A stretch of 64,000 bases of DNA, from assembly GCA_019359045.1 (NCBI GenBank), contig JAHHIA010000008.1, positions 62,001 to 126,000 on the forward strand, read 5' to 3'. Positions 38,056-49,231 of the stretch are shown here, one piece after another; positions within the stretch are counted from its first letter, which is position 1, and each line of letters starts with the position of its first letter. Source of the DNA: Scytolyngbya sp. HA4215-MV1. Its GTDB lineage: Bacteria > Cyanobacteriota > Cyanobacteriia > Leptolyngbyales > Leptolyngbyaceae. A program made the position numbers and the translations under genes. A model generated the notes under the pieces. It worked only from the letters and a program-made list of their open reading frames with translations. It did not search any database and was not told the origin of the DNA.

Positions 38056-38089
38056 AATTTGGGAAGCAGAATCCTCTGCTTCCCAAATT
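38056..38089. terminator. 15-bp perfect hairpin between convergent genes
   Basis: AATTTGGGAAGCAGA and its exact reverse complement flank a four-base ATCC loop. It lies 50 bases after the amidohydrolase stop and 46 bases from the hetR stop, a bidirectional terminator for the two convergent genes. Confidence 0.8.
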
Positions 38090-38134
38090 TGTCTCCAGCC
38101 CTATAAGCACTCGCAGGTATGACAAATCGTCTCG

Positions 38135-39654
<1,520 letters not shown>

Positions 39655-39897
39655 TTACATGTATCTCCCCATGAGTTCACGTCTTCCACTACCTCGATGG
39701 AAAAATTCATTTCCTGCCAAACTGTCTTTTAGACCGTCTGATCTCCCTGACTGAGGGAGTAATTGAGGCAGTGAAGCTTCTTGTTGATTGGTGGTAAAAC
39801 GGGAGAAATTAGAAGGCTGTTGTCCCAAAGTTTGGGAATCAGTCATTAAAGAAACGAGCAAAGAACCGGTTAGAATGGCAGAAAAAATGGAGAGCAT
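39655..39897 (-). CDS. patX: PatX-type RGSGR signal peptide precursor
   Basis: 80 residues. The N-terminal about 20 are a hydrophobic signal-like segment (MLSIFSAILTGSLLVSLM). A polar, low-complexity Ser/Gln/Pro linker follows. Near the C-terminus lies HRGSGR (residues 67-72, bases 39682-39699), then RELMGRYM. RGSGR is the HetR-inhibiting core of PatS, and the preceding His (HRG[S/T]GR) is the mark of PatX peptides, which are exported and cleaved to make a diffusible inhibitor of HetR. Location just upstream of hetR on the same strand is the known patX arrangement. The gene is short and was not identified from homology alone; motif, signal and position agree. Confidence 0.88.
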   Translation of the reverse strand: MLSIFSAILTGSLLVSLMTDSQTLGQQPSNFSRFTTNQQEASLPQLLPQSGRSDGLKDSLAGNEFFHRGSGRRELMGRYM

Positions 39898-40232
39898 CGG
39901 TGGTGTCCGTATCAGAGTTTTCCTATTCCCTGTTACAGAGTTTTCGAGTACTCATCAGGACAGTTCCCCTGCTCACCCTAAATTGTTTTTTCTGACGGTT
40001 CTGTTTCTCCGGTTAGTGGATCTTAGCGATGTGTTAAAAGCCTAGTACTTTGGGGCGTAAGTTGGGCAACCCTTCTGAAGGAGCCAGGAGCCAGGAGGCA
40101 GAATGGTAGGTAGATTTTCGTCAAGTTCTACTAGACTTCATCACACTGATGCCAAAGTCGGAGGGATACCCACAAAAGTGCTAGCGACTTGGGCAAGCTG
40201 ATGGGCAGAGCAATGATTTTTTTGCTCTCTCA
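39898..40232. other. Intergenic stretch with the patX promoter and a repeat element
   Basis: Contains the region upstream of patX (39898 to about 40030) and the CTAG-ended element at 40042-40134. The 85-codon plus frame at 39788-40045 overlaps patX and looks spurious. Confidence 0.5.
40042..40134 (+). repeat. Dispersed 93-bp element with CTAG ends, copy 2
   Basis: A second copy of the 14896-14981 element, in the opposite orientation. It begins CTAGTACTTTGGGGC and ends TCTACTAG. It carries a GGAGCCA tandem motif at 40079-40096, one more copy than the first element. It has no coding potential. Confidence 0.7.
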
Positions 40233-42083
40233 TTACATTTGTAATTGTTCTACTAAGAGCCAATTCCCGGAGCAATTAACTTTTCCTCCAACTGTTAGAC
40301 AGGTGCCGTCCATACAATTGATGAGTTGTTGGGCGATGTCAGGTTGTAAGGTTACCAGATTTAGTTGTTTGCCGGAAAGAGAATCTGGCGCTGTAATGGT
40401 GAAGGTATAGGATTCCAATGCTGATCGATGAAAAACCCCCGAAATCATCGGGTACGTTTTTGGGGCTGACAGACTAAATTGTTGCCGATCGGCAGTTGCT
40501 CCCAGCGGACAGTTGCCGTTGTGGGGATAGGCTTCCGGCTGTTTGAGATAATAGCGTTGCCAGTTGAGCCAATCGAGATGGTTAGGGGGGAGGTTCAACA
40601 GAGGAATGATTGCCGCAGGGGCGATCGCATCCTGCAATAGGGCTTCTTGCAGTTGTGCGACTGCGAGTGCTCGGGGTTGACAATTTTGCTCAATGCAGAG
40701 TGCGGCTGCCATACCTGCGGCTTGTCCAATCCCCAAAACGACGGGTTGTAAGCGAGTTGCACCATTGGCAAGGTGGGAAACGGAAATATTTTTCTCGCAA
40801 ACCAGTAATCCATCGACTGTGACAGGAACCAGGCTGCGATAAGGAATGGTGAAAGGGGTGCCCGTCCAGCGTCCCCCCCAGCGGATGGATTTAGGCTGAA
40901 GTTCAATATCTCCACTGGGATAATGGTGATCGTTGGCGTAGTTGCCGATCGCGATCGCATCGCAGCAATTCTCTGCTTGCAAACATCCTGACACAGACAC
41001 GATCAAAGGCAGGGTAGCCACTTGTCCAGACGGAATTGGGAGAAGATCTTGCTCTCGCAGTGTGACCAGTCCTTGCAGCCGGCGACTCTCGCGGTAGTAG
41101 GGATGGAGGGCATAGGCACCTCCACCGAGGACGCTTTGAGTTTTGAGTTCTAAGGTGGAAGCGGCAGGTTCCAAAGGAAAGATGTTTTCTGCCAGCCCAT
41201 AGCGACGACCCAGTTGGGTTTGGATAAAGCGGGCAAAGCTTTGGGTATGCCAGCGGCTTTCTTGGAGAAAGGCTTGCCGTGCTGCTGTAGATCCGACCAA
41301 TCGTGCAACGCCTTCGCCATAGTCATTGCCATGGATGGGCCAATTAATCATGAAGCGATCGCCTGGTAAGCGACCGTAGTTCAAGAATTTTTCGGCACCA
41401 TACTTTGCCCAGGCTTGGGAAAATTGTTCGGGAGTGTCGTTGGGGGGAGGGGGAATTTCCGGGGTGATCGCTCCTGCGCCAAAGTCTTGCATCACCACTA
41501 CCCAAGTCGGTGCCTGGACAGGATAGCGTTGGGTCACCGCATTAGGCACGATCGGGGCGCTGGGTTCCTGAAATTCTGCCTGCAACTCCCACCCCCAACG
41601 AGAGGGAACTTCTCCCAATGCCAACAAATCACCCAACTCAGTGCCATCCAGTACCAGCTTTGCCTCAATTCGGTAGTCTTCAAACTGAACGCCACACACG
41701 CGATCGCCTTGCCTTAAGACAGCCTGAGGTGTCTGTCCAGCAATCCACCTGAGCGTTGGCAATGCTGCAACCCAATCCGCAAAAATCGCTGCACCAATCC
41801 GTGGATCATAGGTGAAAAAACTCACCCAGGCATGGTCTAATCCATGGGGCTGTCGGAATTCCAACTCACGCAAAAACGCTCCCCAAATCCCCGTTTGAAA
41901 CGCAGCCAGCTCATTTCCGTCAGGTGCCGTCACCCCTGCACTGGTGAGCATTCCTCCCAACCAAGAAAATTCACTGACGAGAATCGTGTGGGTACCTCGA
42001 CGGGCTGCTTGAATTGCCGCAGCAGTTCCACCTGCGCCTCCCCCTACAACCAGCACATCCGTTCTTAAAACTTCCATGTCCAT
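40233..42083 (-). CDS. FAD-dependent oxidoreductase
   Basis: 616 residues. The N-terminal Rossmann motif is VLVVGGGAGGTAAAIQAARRG with FAD-binding GxGxxG. The next strand ends in LVSEFSWLGGMLTSAG, typical of the FAD_oxidored (PF12831) family. An ELGDLLALGEVPS stretch and a C-terminal GIGQAAGMAAALCIEQ segment support a flavoprotein. Electron partner and substrate are unknown. It lies alone on its strand between patX and the kinase operon. The start at 42083 (MDMEVLR) has a second ATG two codons later. Confidence 0.85.
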   Translation of the reverse strand: MDMEVLRTDVLVVGGGAGGTAAAIQAARRGTHTILVSEFSWLGGMLTSAGVTAPDGNELAAFQTGIWGAFLRELEFRQPHGLDHAWVSFFTYDPRIGAAIFADWVAALPTLRWIAGQTPQAVLRQGDRVCGVQFEDYRIEAKLVLDGTELGDLLALGEVPSRWGWELQAEFQEPSAPIVPNAVTQRYPVQAPTWVVVMQDFGAGAITPEIPPPPNDTPEQFSQAWAKYGAEKFLNYGRLPGDRFMINWPIHGNDYGEGVARLVGSTAARQAFLQESRWHTQSFARFIQTQLGRRYGLAENIFPLEPAASTLELKTQSVLGGGAYALHPYYRESRRLQGLVTLREQDLLPIPSGQVATLPLIVSVSGCLQAENCCDAIAIGNYANDHHYPSGDIELQPKSIRWGGRWTGTPFTIPYRSLVPVTVDGLLVCEKNISVSHLANGATRLQPVVLGIGQAAGMAAALCIEQNCQPRALAVAQLQEALLQDAIAPAAIIPLLNLPPNHLDWLNWQRYYLKQPEAYPHNGNCPLGATADRQQFSLSAPKTYPMISGVFHRSALESYTFTITAPDSLSGKQLNLVTLQPDIAQQLINCMDGTCLTVGGKVNCSGNWLLVEQLQM

Positions 42084-42164
42084 TTCAGGGGCACATCAAG
42101 AATTTGCCCTACACGCTCCTGTACAAATTCTGCCAGCAATGCAGGAAGTCTCAGTGGGGAGTTT

Positions 42165-42195
42165 TTTGATTTGGGATTTTAGATTTTGGATTTCT
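42165..42195. repeat. Heptanucleotide tandem repeat, intergenic
   Basis: Copies of GATTTTGG/GATTTTAG-type units in tandem, in non-coding DNA downstream of the kinase pair. It is the same family of repeat found inside two genes at 4892-4927 and 26922-26950. Confidence 0.7.
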
Positions 42196-42333
42196 GAACT
42201 TGATCAACTACCCTTTCAAGTCCTTTAAGTTGTAGGCGTCATTAGTTGTAAGAAAGAGAGGTAGGGGCGTTGCTTCCAGGTAAGGGATTTCACCCTCTCC
42301 ACCCCCAAAATCATCTTCTTATCTAAAATCAGT

Positions 42334-43434
42334 TCAGCTCTGATGGTTCTCGATTGGAATCAAGATAGTAAAGATGGTTCCTTTCGGTTCATTATCTTCA
42401 ACAAAAATCTTGCCATCGTGTGCTTCGATCGCCATTTTGCAAAAGGCTAAGCCTAGCCCAATTTGAGATGCATCTTGCACCAGCGTACCAATTTCATACT
42501 TTTCAAAAATGCATTGTTTCAAATCGGGTTTAATCCCAGGACCGCAGTCAGCAACCTGAATTTTGGCACCCCCCGTTGACAAGTACTCAGCTTGTAGGGT
42601 GATTTTTCCATTTCTAGGAGAAAATTTCACTGCGTTGGACAGCAAATTGTCGATGACACGGCGAAATACAGTCGCATCCACACTCAGGCTGCCACCTTTT
42701 TCCGGCAAGGTCTGAATCAGTTTAAGAGACTTTTGGGCAGCAATCGCCTCAAAACCTGCGATCGCTGCACTACAAACTGTGAAAATATCTACATCTGTCC
42801 GGTTCAATACCATTTTGCCCGATTCTAGTTTTGCCATCAGGAGCAAACTGTCAATCAGCGATCTCAACTGGAGTCCGGCAATTTCAAGCTGCTCGATTTT
42901 ATTAATCCTTTGCTCAGTCGTTAAATTGGGCGATCGCAACATATCCGTTGCTAACAACACGCTGGTGAGTGGGTTACGTAAGTCGTGAACCATCATACCA
43001 ACCATGTCTTCGCGCGCCTGAAGCAGAATTTGCAGATCGTCATACTGCTGCTTAATCCGCAACATCGAATGAACGCGAGCACGCAGTTCCAGACCATTGA
43101 CGGGTTTACTGACAAAATCATCTGCACCCGCTGCCATACATTGAGCCAAGTCTTCCTTGGAGGACAAGCTTGTGACAATGATGACAGGAATGACTTTCCA
43201 GCGTGGATTGTTTTTTAGTTGCCGACAGACCTCAATGCCGTTGAGATCTGGCATCATCACATCCAGCAGAATGACATCGGGTTGAAAGGTTTCCAGTCGA
43301 TCGAATGCCTTTTGACCACTGGACGCATAATTCAATACGTAACCCGTATCATGTAACAGGGTTTCAATAACATCAAAGTTGTCGGGTTCATCATCCACAA
43401 CTAATACTGAATAAACTGTTTCCATAAAGTTCAT
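42334..43434 (-). CDS. Hybrid response regulator / histidine kinase
   Basis: 366 residues with a REC domain at the N-terminus (VLVVDDEP, phospho-acceptor Asp58 in ILLDVMMPD, Lys110 in SKPVNG). A short linker is followed by HisKA with His150 in MVHDLRNPLTS, then HATPase_c with VDNLLSNAVKFSP, DCGPGIK and GLGLAFCKM. This REC-HisKA order is common in cyanobacterial phosphorelays. The start overlaps the stop of the giant kinase upstream by four bases (ATGA), so the two are co-translated and probably form one relay. Confidence 0.93.
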   Translation of the reverse strand: MNFMETVYSVLVVDDEPDNFDVIETLLHDTGYVLNYASSGQKAFDRLETFQPDVILLDVMMPDLNGIEVCRQLKNNPRWKVIPVIIVTSLSSKEDLAQCMAAGADDFVSKPVNGLELRARVHSMLRIKQQYDDLQILLQAREDMVGMMVHDLRNPLTSVLLATDMLRSPNLTTEQRINKIEQLEIAGLQLRSLIDSLLLMAKLESGKMVLNRTDVDIFTVCSAAIAGFEAIAAQKSLKLIQTLPEKGGSLSVDATVFRRVIDNLLSNAVKFSPRNGKITLQAEYLSTGGAKIQVADCGPGIKPDLKQCIFEKYEIGTLVQDASQIGLGLAFCKMAIEAHDGKIFVEDNEPKGTIFTILIPIENHQS

Positions 43435-46400
43435 GACTGGTTTAAAAATTGCTGAATAATATCAGCCAGCTGTTTTAGCTTAACGGGTTTGCTGAGATAT
43501 CCATTGGCACCCGCAGATAAGCACCGCTCTTGATCTCCAGGCATTGCTAAAGCAGTCAGGGCGATAATAGGCACATGATGCAGTTCTGGAATCGTGCGAA
43601 TTTGGCGCATTGCCTCCAGCCCATCCATACCTGGCATTTGAATATCCATCAAAATTAGGTCAGGATTTTGAGCTCTAGCCATGTCAACCGCAGCTTGTCC
43701 ATGATTGGCTAACACCAACTGATAGCCCCGACTTTCCAAATAGTCAGAGAAAGTATCAATATTAGCCTGATTATCTTCTGCTAATAAAATTAAAGGTGTG
43801 GTTGAGCGGAAATGGGGAACCACGACTGGGGAGGGAGATGGGACATTGCTTGAGTATCCCAGGCGATTAAGAGTTGCATGAAGTTGCTCACGTGAAATCG
43901 GTTTAACCAGATATTCAAAAGCACCTAGCGCTAACCCTCGTGATCGCTCATCCACCACAGAAATCATTAAAACAGGAATATTCTTTGTTTGAGGATGATC
44001 TTTCAACTGCTTCAATGTTTCCCATCCCGACTGATTGGGTAATAAAATATCTAGAATAATTAATGCGGGTTGTTGAAGCAAAACCACTTCAAGCGTTCCC
44101 TCACCTTGGGGATGGATTGCGGTTATCATGCCCATTTCGTGCAAATAGCGAGCAATTTGTTCCGCAGCAGTGGAGGAATTTTCTACAATGAGAACTCTTA
44201 GGTTATCAGGTGGCAACGAGTGAGTCACTGGAGGGGGGCACGGCAAAGGAACCATAGGATGAGGGCGGTTGTTGCAAGGTAGACAAACGGTAAAGCAACT
44301 CCCTTCGCCCAATTCACTACTGACCGTAATGGAACCGCCATGTAATTCCACGATTTGTTTGACCAATGCCAAACCTAACCCTGTCCCTGCATGTTGCCGA
44401 TTGAGCCGACTATCAATTTGCACAAAAGGCTGAAAGAGTTTGTCAAGATCTTGAGCTGCAATGCCGATCCCAGTATCCAAGATGCAGAAGCAAATCGTTG
44501 GTTCCGATCGGGGATCGTCAAACAAATCATTTTTCTCTGTTACTTGATTTAACTGCACTTTGAGGGTAACCGATCCACCCGATTGGGTGAATTTAACGGC
44601 GTTATTGAGGAGATTGATTAGCACTTGGCGCAGACGGCGCTCATCAACGGTGATATCTGCCAGATTAGGTGGAACTTCGGCTGTAAGATGAATATTTTTC
44701 TGGGTTGCTTGCTGTCTTATAAAAGTGAGGCTGGAGTTGCAAAGATGATTGACCGAAACGGAGGCAAATTCTAGTTCAAGTTTGCCTGCTTCAATTTTTG
44801 ACAAATCCAGAATGTCGTTGATCAATTCCAAGAGATGGCGACCACTCCGTTCGATTGTCGCGATCGATTGTTGCTGCCGTTCGGTTAATTCGCCGAAAAC
44901 TGATTCTTGCAACCCCTCCGACATCCCCAAAATCGCATTGAGAGGAGTCCGGAGCTCGTGGCTCATGCTAGCTAAAAACTCATCTTTTAGGCGGGTCGCT
45001 CGTTCGAGTTCACGATTAATAAAGCCTAATTGTTCGTTACTTTGGCGCAGTTCCTCTTCGGCTTGTTTGCGATCGCTAATATCCTGTATAAAGCAATGGT
45101 GTCCCTTAAAGTTGCCCTGCTCATCACAGGTAGTGACCATCGTGACTTGTTTATAGAAAACAGAGCCATCTTTACGGATACCTTTGGTTTCTGCATTGAC
45201 TTTGCCAGTTTTTAGCATTCGCTGATAAGCCGTTTCCATGGCTGGAACATTCTCTGGATGAACCGTTTGCTGCCATTGTGCGCCGATTAATTCTTCGGGT
45301 TCATAGCCACAAATATTGGCATATGCTCGATTGACAGAGAGATAGTATCCATCAATGTCCAAGTAAGAAATTCCTTCGACTGCGTTGTGTAGAGCAGTAT
45401 TTAGATCCTGGAGCTTCTCTTCTGTCTGTTTTTGATTGCTCACATCCACACAGTAGCCGATGATCTCCAAGGGATTACCTTGCTTGTCAACAACAAGTCT
45501 GAGTCCATCCTGAAGCCAACGATAGCTGCCATCTTGATGCAGAAAGCGATATTCGTGGATATGGGTTCCCTGTTCAAACAGGCCGTGTAACCCTTCAAAT
45601 ACGGCAGTAACGTCTTCGGGATGAATGCGATCCGCCCAAAAATTGGGATCTGCCACAAATTCTGCTGCGGTATATCCAAGCAGATTTTCAATATTGTCGC
45701 TGATAAATGTGGTGGCGTAATTCCCATCAGGTTCGCAGGAAAAAATCATAGCTGGGCTGGAGGAAAGCACAAACTGCATCCGTTCTCTTAAAAGCTGGTT
45801 TTCCATTTCCGCCTGCTTGCGGCGGGTGATATCCTTCTCGGTTCCACTGAAACGGATGCCCTGCCCAGTCTCATCCCACAAAGCCTTCCCCCGACCTAAA
45901 ATCCAAAAATAGGAACCATTTTTGTGATGAACGCGATACTCCATTTCAAAGAACTCAGTTTGACCCGCCAGATGATTGGCGAAGGCTGCCATCACCTGAG
46001 CTTTGTCATCTGGATGAATCCCCTGTTCCCATTCTGCTTGGCTATCTCCGATTTCGTCTTCGCGAAAACCGCGCATTTCTTTCCAACGACTAGAGCGGAA
46101 AACACGGTTTGTTTTCAAGTCCCAATCCCAAATACTGTGATTGGAACCTTCAATCGCTAACTGCCAGCGTTCTTCACTCAGATGCAGGGCTTCGGTGCGT
46201 TGAGCAATGCGGGTTTCTAATTCCTGGTTGAGCTGGTACAGATCGGCTTCGGCTTGCTTACGTTCACTAATGTCTCGAATCATAAATAGGGCTTCATTCT
46301 CGCCGCTTTTCACCACTCTGACTTCTTCATAATGGAGCCGATCGCCGATTTGGATTTGTTGCTCATAAGTTTGCAATTCACCCGTTCTCAGGGCTGTTTG

Positions 46401-48941
46401 TAAAGCATCTAATTCCCGCTCAGCAAGTTCCGGTGGCAGGAGATCAACCAGGTTGCAACCAACTGGGCTGGTTGCAAATGACAACACATCGAATGAGTAA
46501 GGATTTGTTACACATCCCAGATAGACGCCGTCTGCACTGACTCGGAACATGAGATCAGGAATTGCGGCGAGAATCGCTCGACTTTGGGCTTCGCTTTGGT
46601 AGAGATCGGCTTCGGCTTGCTTGCGATCGGTAATATTTTGGACTTGTGCAATCAGGTAGAACGGTCGCTGTTCTGAATCTCGGATCAGAGAAACACTTAG
46701 CAATGTCCAGATAATCTGCCCTTGTTTATGCAGATATCGTTTTTCCATATGGAAGCAGCGAGTTTTTCCCTGTAACAATTGTTGAGTCCGGTTCAGGTCA
46801 ACCTCTAGATCCTCTGCATGAGTAATTTCTTGAAAGGTTAGAGACAAGAGTTCGGCTTCTGAGTAGCCAAACATCTGGCAGAGGGCGCTGTTGACCGCCA
46901 AAAAACGACCTTCGGGTGAAGCCAGGGACATCCCAATGGCAGCGGTTTCGAAGGCGCTCCTAAAGCGGGCTTCGCTGAGTCGCAAGGCAGCTTCTGTTTG
47001 CTTGCGATCGGTGATATCACGGACAATAATCAGCACGTCCTCTTGCCCATTGGGGACAATCCGTACCTCTTCGTAGCGAGTTTTGCCCCCAATCGCGAGT
47101 TGCTGCTCATAAACTTGTAATGTGCCAGTAGCTAAGGCTTGCTTGACATAGCGTAATTTTTGCTCTGCCAGCAAGGGATACAGCGTGCTGTAAATGATTT
47201 GGTCCTGGATTGCTCCGTCGGGATAGAAGTGGCTGGCGGCTTCGCCACAGCCAAAGTCAAGATATTGCCCATCCGCAGACATGCGGATAAGTAAGTCTGG
47301 GATGGCTTGTACAATGGCGCGATTGGTGGCTTCACTTTGGTGCAGTGTGGTTACAGCTCGCTGTCGTTCAGCCAGTTCACTTTGTGCCTGTTGATAGGCA
47401 CTAGCTTGCTGAATGGCGATCGCGATCTGATTCGCAATTTGTTGCAGAAAATCGGCATCAGCAGATTGCCACTGACGATTGGGTGAACAAGCATGGACAA
47501 TCAACAGTCCCCATACCTGGACCAATTTTTCTTCATTGCGCTGGAGAATGGGGGCGATCACTTTGGAGTGCACCTGGAGTTCTTGCATGTAGCCAATTAG
47601 GCAGGCACCCCAGTCATCCTGGTTAATATCTGAGACAATGCGAGGCAGTCCCTGACAGTAGTAGTTGTAACATTCGGTGGGAAAGCATTCCTCTTGCCAA
47701 ATCCCTTCTCCGCTTGGATAACCTGGCAGTACTGCTTCCTTAAGAACAATGCCTGATTGGTCTGAGTTAAGGCGGAAAATCAGCGTGCGATCGGCTCGTA
47801 ACATGTGCCGAACTTCGGTTACCGCAGTTGCCAAAATTTCATCCAGTTCCAAAGATTGGCGAATCGATTGGGTGATCGATCGCAATAACTGTTCCCGCTC
47901 TGCCTGAGTCTGTAGTTGGGCAGTGCGTGCCTGTACCTGTTGTTCTAATTCGGCATTGCGATTTTGCAGTAGGGTGAGTTTTTCTGCTTCTAGCTGGCAC
48001 ACTTTTTCTTCTAAAGTGCCAACCAATTTATAAATCTCTAGGGGATCGAGTAAATTTAATAAGCTGGATTGGGTCACAATGCCCAGAAGGCTCTGCTGCA
48101 AATCAGTCACCACAATGCGACTGATGCGTCGCTCTTGCATGAGTTGCCGAGCCTCCCAAAGGGAAGTCTCTGGATGGATGGTGAAGACAGGCGCACTCAT
48201 TACGACCTGTGCTTCAACCCTGGCAAAGTCCAAGCCTAATGCCAGAAATTGCACAATATCCCGTTTAGTGACGATTCCGATCGGTCGCAAAGGTGGCTGA
48301 TCCCAGTCTGGGTCGATCGGGGCGGCAAGATCAGGCGTTTGCGCTTCAACAATAATGACGGAACTGACCCGACAGTTTGTCATCAATTGAGTGAGATGTA
48401 TAAGAGCAGCGTTCGGCTGAGCATAGACGACGCCTTTAGTCATCACTTCTGAAGTGCGACGCAACCGGAGCAAGTCGATGGGACGTAGAAGTTGTTGGAG
48501 GCTTTCGTGGGTTAATAGCCCTGTGATTTGTTTGTGTTGATTGACGATCGGTAAGTGGCGGATGCGGTGTCGTTGAAAGAGGTTCAACGGCACAAACAGA
48601 TCAGTGAGTTCGGAGATTTGTAGCGTAATCACAGAACGGGTCATCACCTCGGCAACTTTGAGCTGGGCAAGGTTTTGCCCGGTCACACTCAAGTGGACAA
48701 TATCCCGCTCAGTTAAAATGCCAATCAACTTTGTGTTTTCGACCACCAAAATACAACTGGCTTGAGCTTCGATCAAATATGCGGAGATTTCTGGATGGGT
48801 TTCGCAGGAGAGTCCGCAGGTTGTTCTACCCTCACTCATTCGGGCGATCGCCTCGCTTAATGAGGCATCCGCCGAAATTGTGAGCGGATCGGGAACGATC
48901 GCCTGTGCTAAATCAATCTCTGAAGTAATATCAAAAAACAT
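43431..48941 (-). CDS. Giant hybrid sensor kinase: CBS, GAF, PAS, HK, two REC domains
   Basis: 1836 residues, no membrane segments. Four CBS domains fill residues 10-300. A GAF domain (about 352-512) follows, then about six PAS/PAC domains (about 530-1295). HisKA has His1328 in SMSHELRTPL, with HATPase_c to about 1555. Two receiver domains end the chain, with Asp1631 in LDILLP and Asp1766 in MDIQMPG; the first receiver has a changed acidic pocket (VENS). The GAF aligns without gaps to cyanobacteriochrome GAFs: Cys419 sits in EECF, where DXCF lies, and Cys447 sits at the canonical chromophore cysteine (ACLIG, Leu in place of His). CBS domains may sense nucleotides and GAF may sense light or a ligand. 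Confidence 0.93.
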   Translation of the reverse strand: MFFDITSEIDLAQAIVPDPLTISADASLSEAIARMSEGRTTCGLSCETHPEISAYLIEAQASCILVVENTKLIGILTERDIVHLSVTGQNLAQLKVAEVMTRSVITLQISELTDLFVPLNLFQRHRIRHLPIVNQHKQITGLLTHESLQQLLRPIDLLRLRRTSEVMTKGVVYAQPNAALIHLTQLMTNCRVSSVIIVEAQTPDLAAPIDPDWDQPPLRPIGIVTKRDIVQFLALGLDFARVEAQVVMSAPVFTIHPETSLWEARQLMQERRISRIVVTDLQQSLLGIVTQSSLLNLLDPLEIYKLVGTLEEKVCQLEAEKLTLLQNRNAELEQQVQARTAQLQTQAEREQLLRSITQSIRQSLELDEILATAVTEVRHMLRADRTLIFRLNSDQSGIVLKEAVLPGYPSGEGIWQEECFPTECYNYYCQGLPRIVSDINQDDWGACLIGYMQELQVHSKVIAPILQRNEEKLVQVWGLLIVHACSPNRQWQSADADFLQQIANQIAIAIQQASAYQQAQSELAERQRAVTTLHQSEATNRAIVQAIPDLLIRMSADGQYLDFGCGEAASHFYPDGAIQDQIIYSTLYPLLAEQKLRYVKQALATGTLQVYEQQLAIGGKTRYEEVRIVPNGQEDVLIIVRDITDRKQTEAALRLSEARFRSAFETAAIGMSLASPEGRFLAVNSALCQMFGYSEAELLSLTFQEITHAEDLEVDLNRTQQLLQGKTRCFHMEKRYLHKQGQIIWTLLSVSLIRDSEQRPFYLIAQVQNITDRKQAEADLYQSEAQSRAILAAIPDLMFRVSADGVYLGCVTNPYSFDVLSFATSPVGCNLVDLLPPELAERELDALQTALRTGELQTYEQQIQIGDRLHYEEVRVVKSGENEALFMIRDISERKQAEADLYQLNQELETRIAQRTEALHLSEERWQLAIEGSNHSIWDWDLKTNRVFRSSRWKEMRGFREDEIGDSQAEWEQGIHPDDKAQVMAAFANHLAGQTEFFEMEYRVHHKNGSYFWILGRGKALWDETGQGIRFSGTEKDITRRKQAEMENQLLRERMQFVLSSSPAMIFSCEPDGNYATTFISDNIENLLGYTAAEFVADPNFWADRIHPEDVTAVFEGLHGLFEQGTHIHEYRFLHQDGSYRWLQDGLRLVVDKQGNPLEIIGYCVDVSNQKQTEEKLQDLNTALHNAVEGISYLDIDGYYLSVNRAYANICGYEPEELIGAQWQQTVHPENVPAMETAYQRMLKTGKVNAETKGIRKDGSVFYKQVTMVTTCDEQGNFKGHHCFIQDISDRKQAEEELRQSNEQLGFINRELERATRLKDEFLASMSHELRTPLNAILGMSEGLQESVFGELTERQQQSIATIERSGRHLLELINDILDLSKIEAGKLELEFASVSVNHLCNSSLTFIRQQATQKNIHLTAEVPPNLADITVDERRLRQVLINLLNNAVKFTQSGGSVTLKVQLNQVTEKNDLFDDPRSEPTICFCILDTGIGIAAQDLDKLFQPFVQIDSRLNRQHAGTGLGLALVKQIVELHGGSITVSSELGEGSCFTVCLPCNNRPHPMVPLPCPPPVTHSLPPDNLRVLIVENSSTAAEQIARYLHEMGMITAIHPQGEGTLEVVLLQQPALIILDILLPNQSGWETLKQLKDHPQTKNIPVLMISVVDERSRGLALGAFEYLVKPISREQLHATLNRLGYSSNVPSPSPVVVPHFRSTTPLILLAEDNQANIDTFSDYLESRGYQLVLANHGQAAVDMARAQNPDLILMDIQMPGMDGLEAMRQIRTIPELHHVPIIALTALAMPGDQERCLSAGANGYLSKPVKLKQLADIIQQFLNQS

Positions 48942-49231
48942 GCGTTAAGACTTAGGAGAAAACCGCACCTGCTTTAAGATCTCTCTGATGACAAGTTACT
49001 TTCGCGTGTAAGGTGCTTTTACGGATAGATTACCCTCACTTACTAAGGTTCCTTTATCAACCAGAACAAGCGACATTCGTTTTTAATTCCATCAATATCT
49101 TAATCTTTCTGTTTTTCTTTTTTTTAAGGGGGTGGGCTAACAAGATCTTGAAAAGGGTTGAAAGCTGCTATCTCTAGAAATTAACCAGTTGGTGATAGAG
49201 TCACTATCGAAGGGTTGGATGAGGAGATTGT

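Noticed and set aside
39788-40045. 85-codon plus-strand ORF over patX
   Set aside because: It overlaps patX antisense, has no family features, and the patX frame has the motif and signal that explain the DNA.
42779-43218. Antisense ORFs within the kinase genes (and many similar cases)
   Set aside because: They follow the opposite-frame codon pattern of the real genes and match no family.
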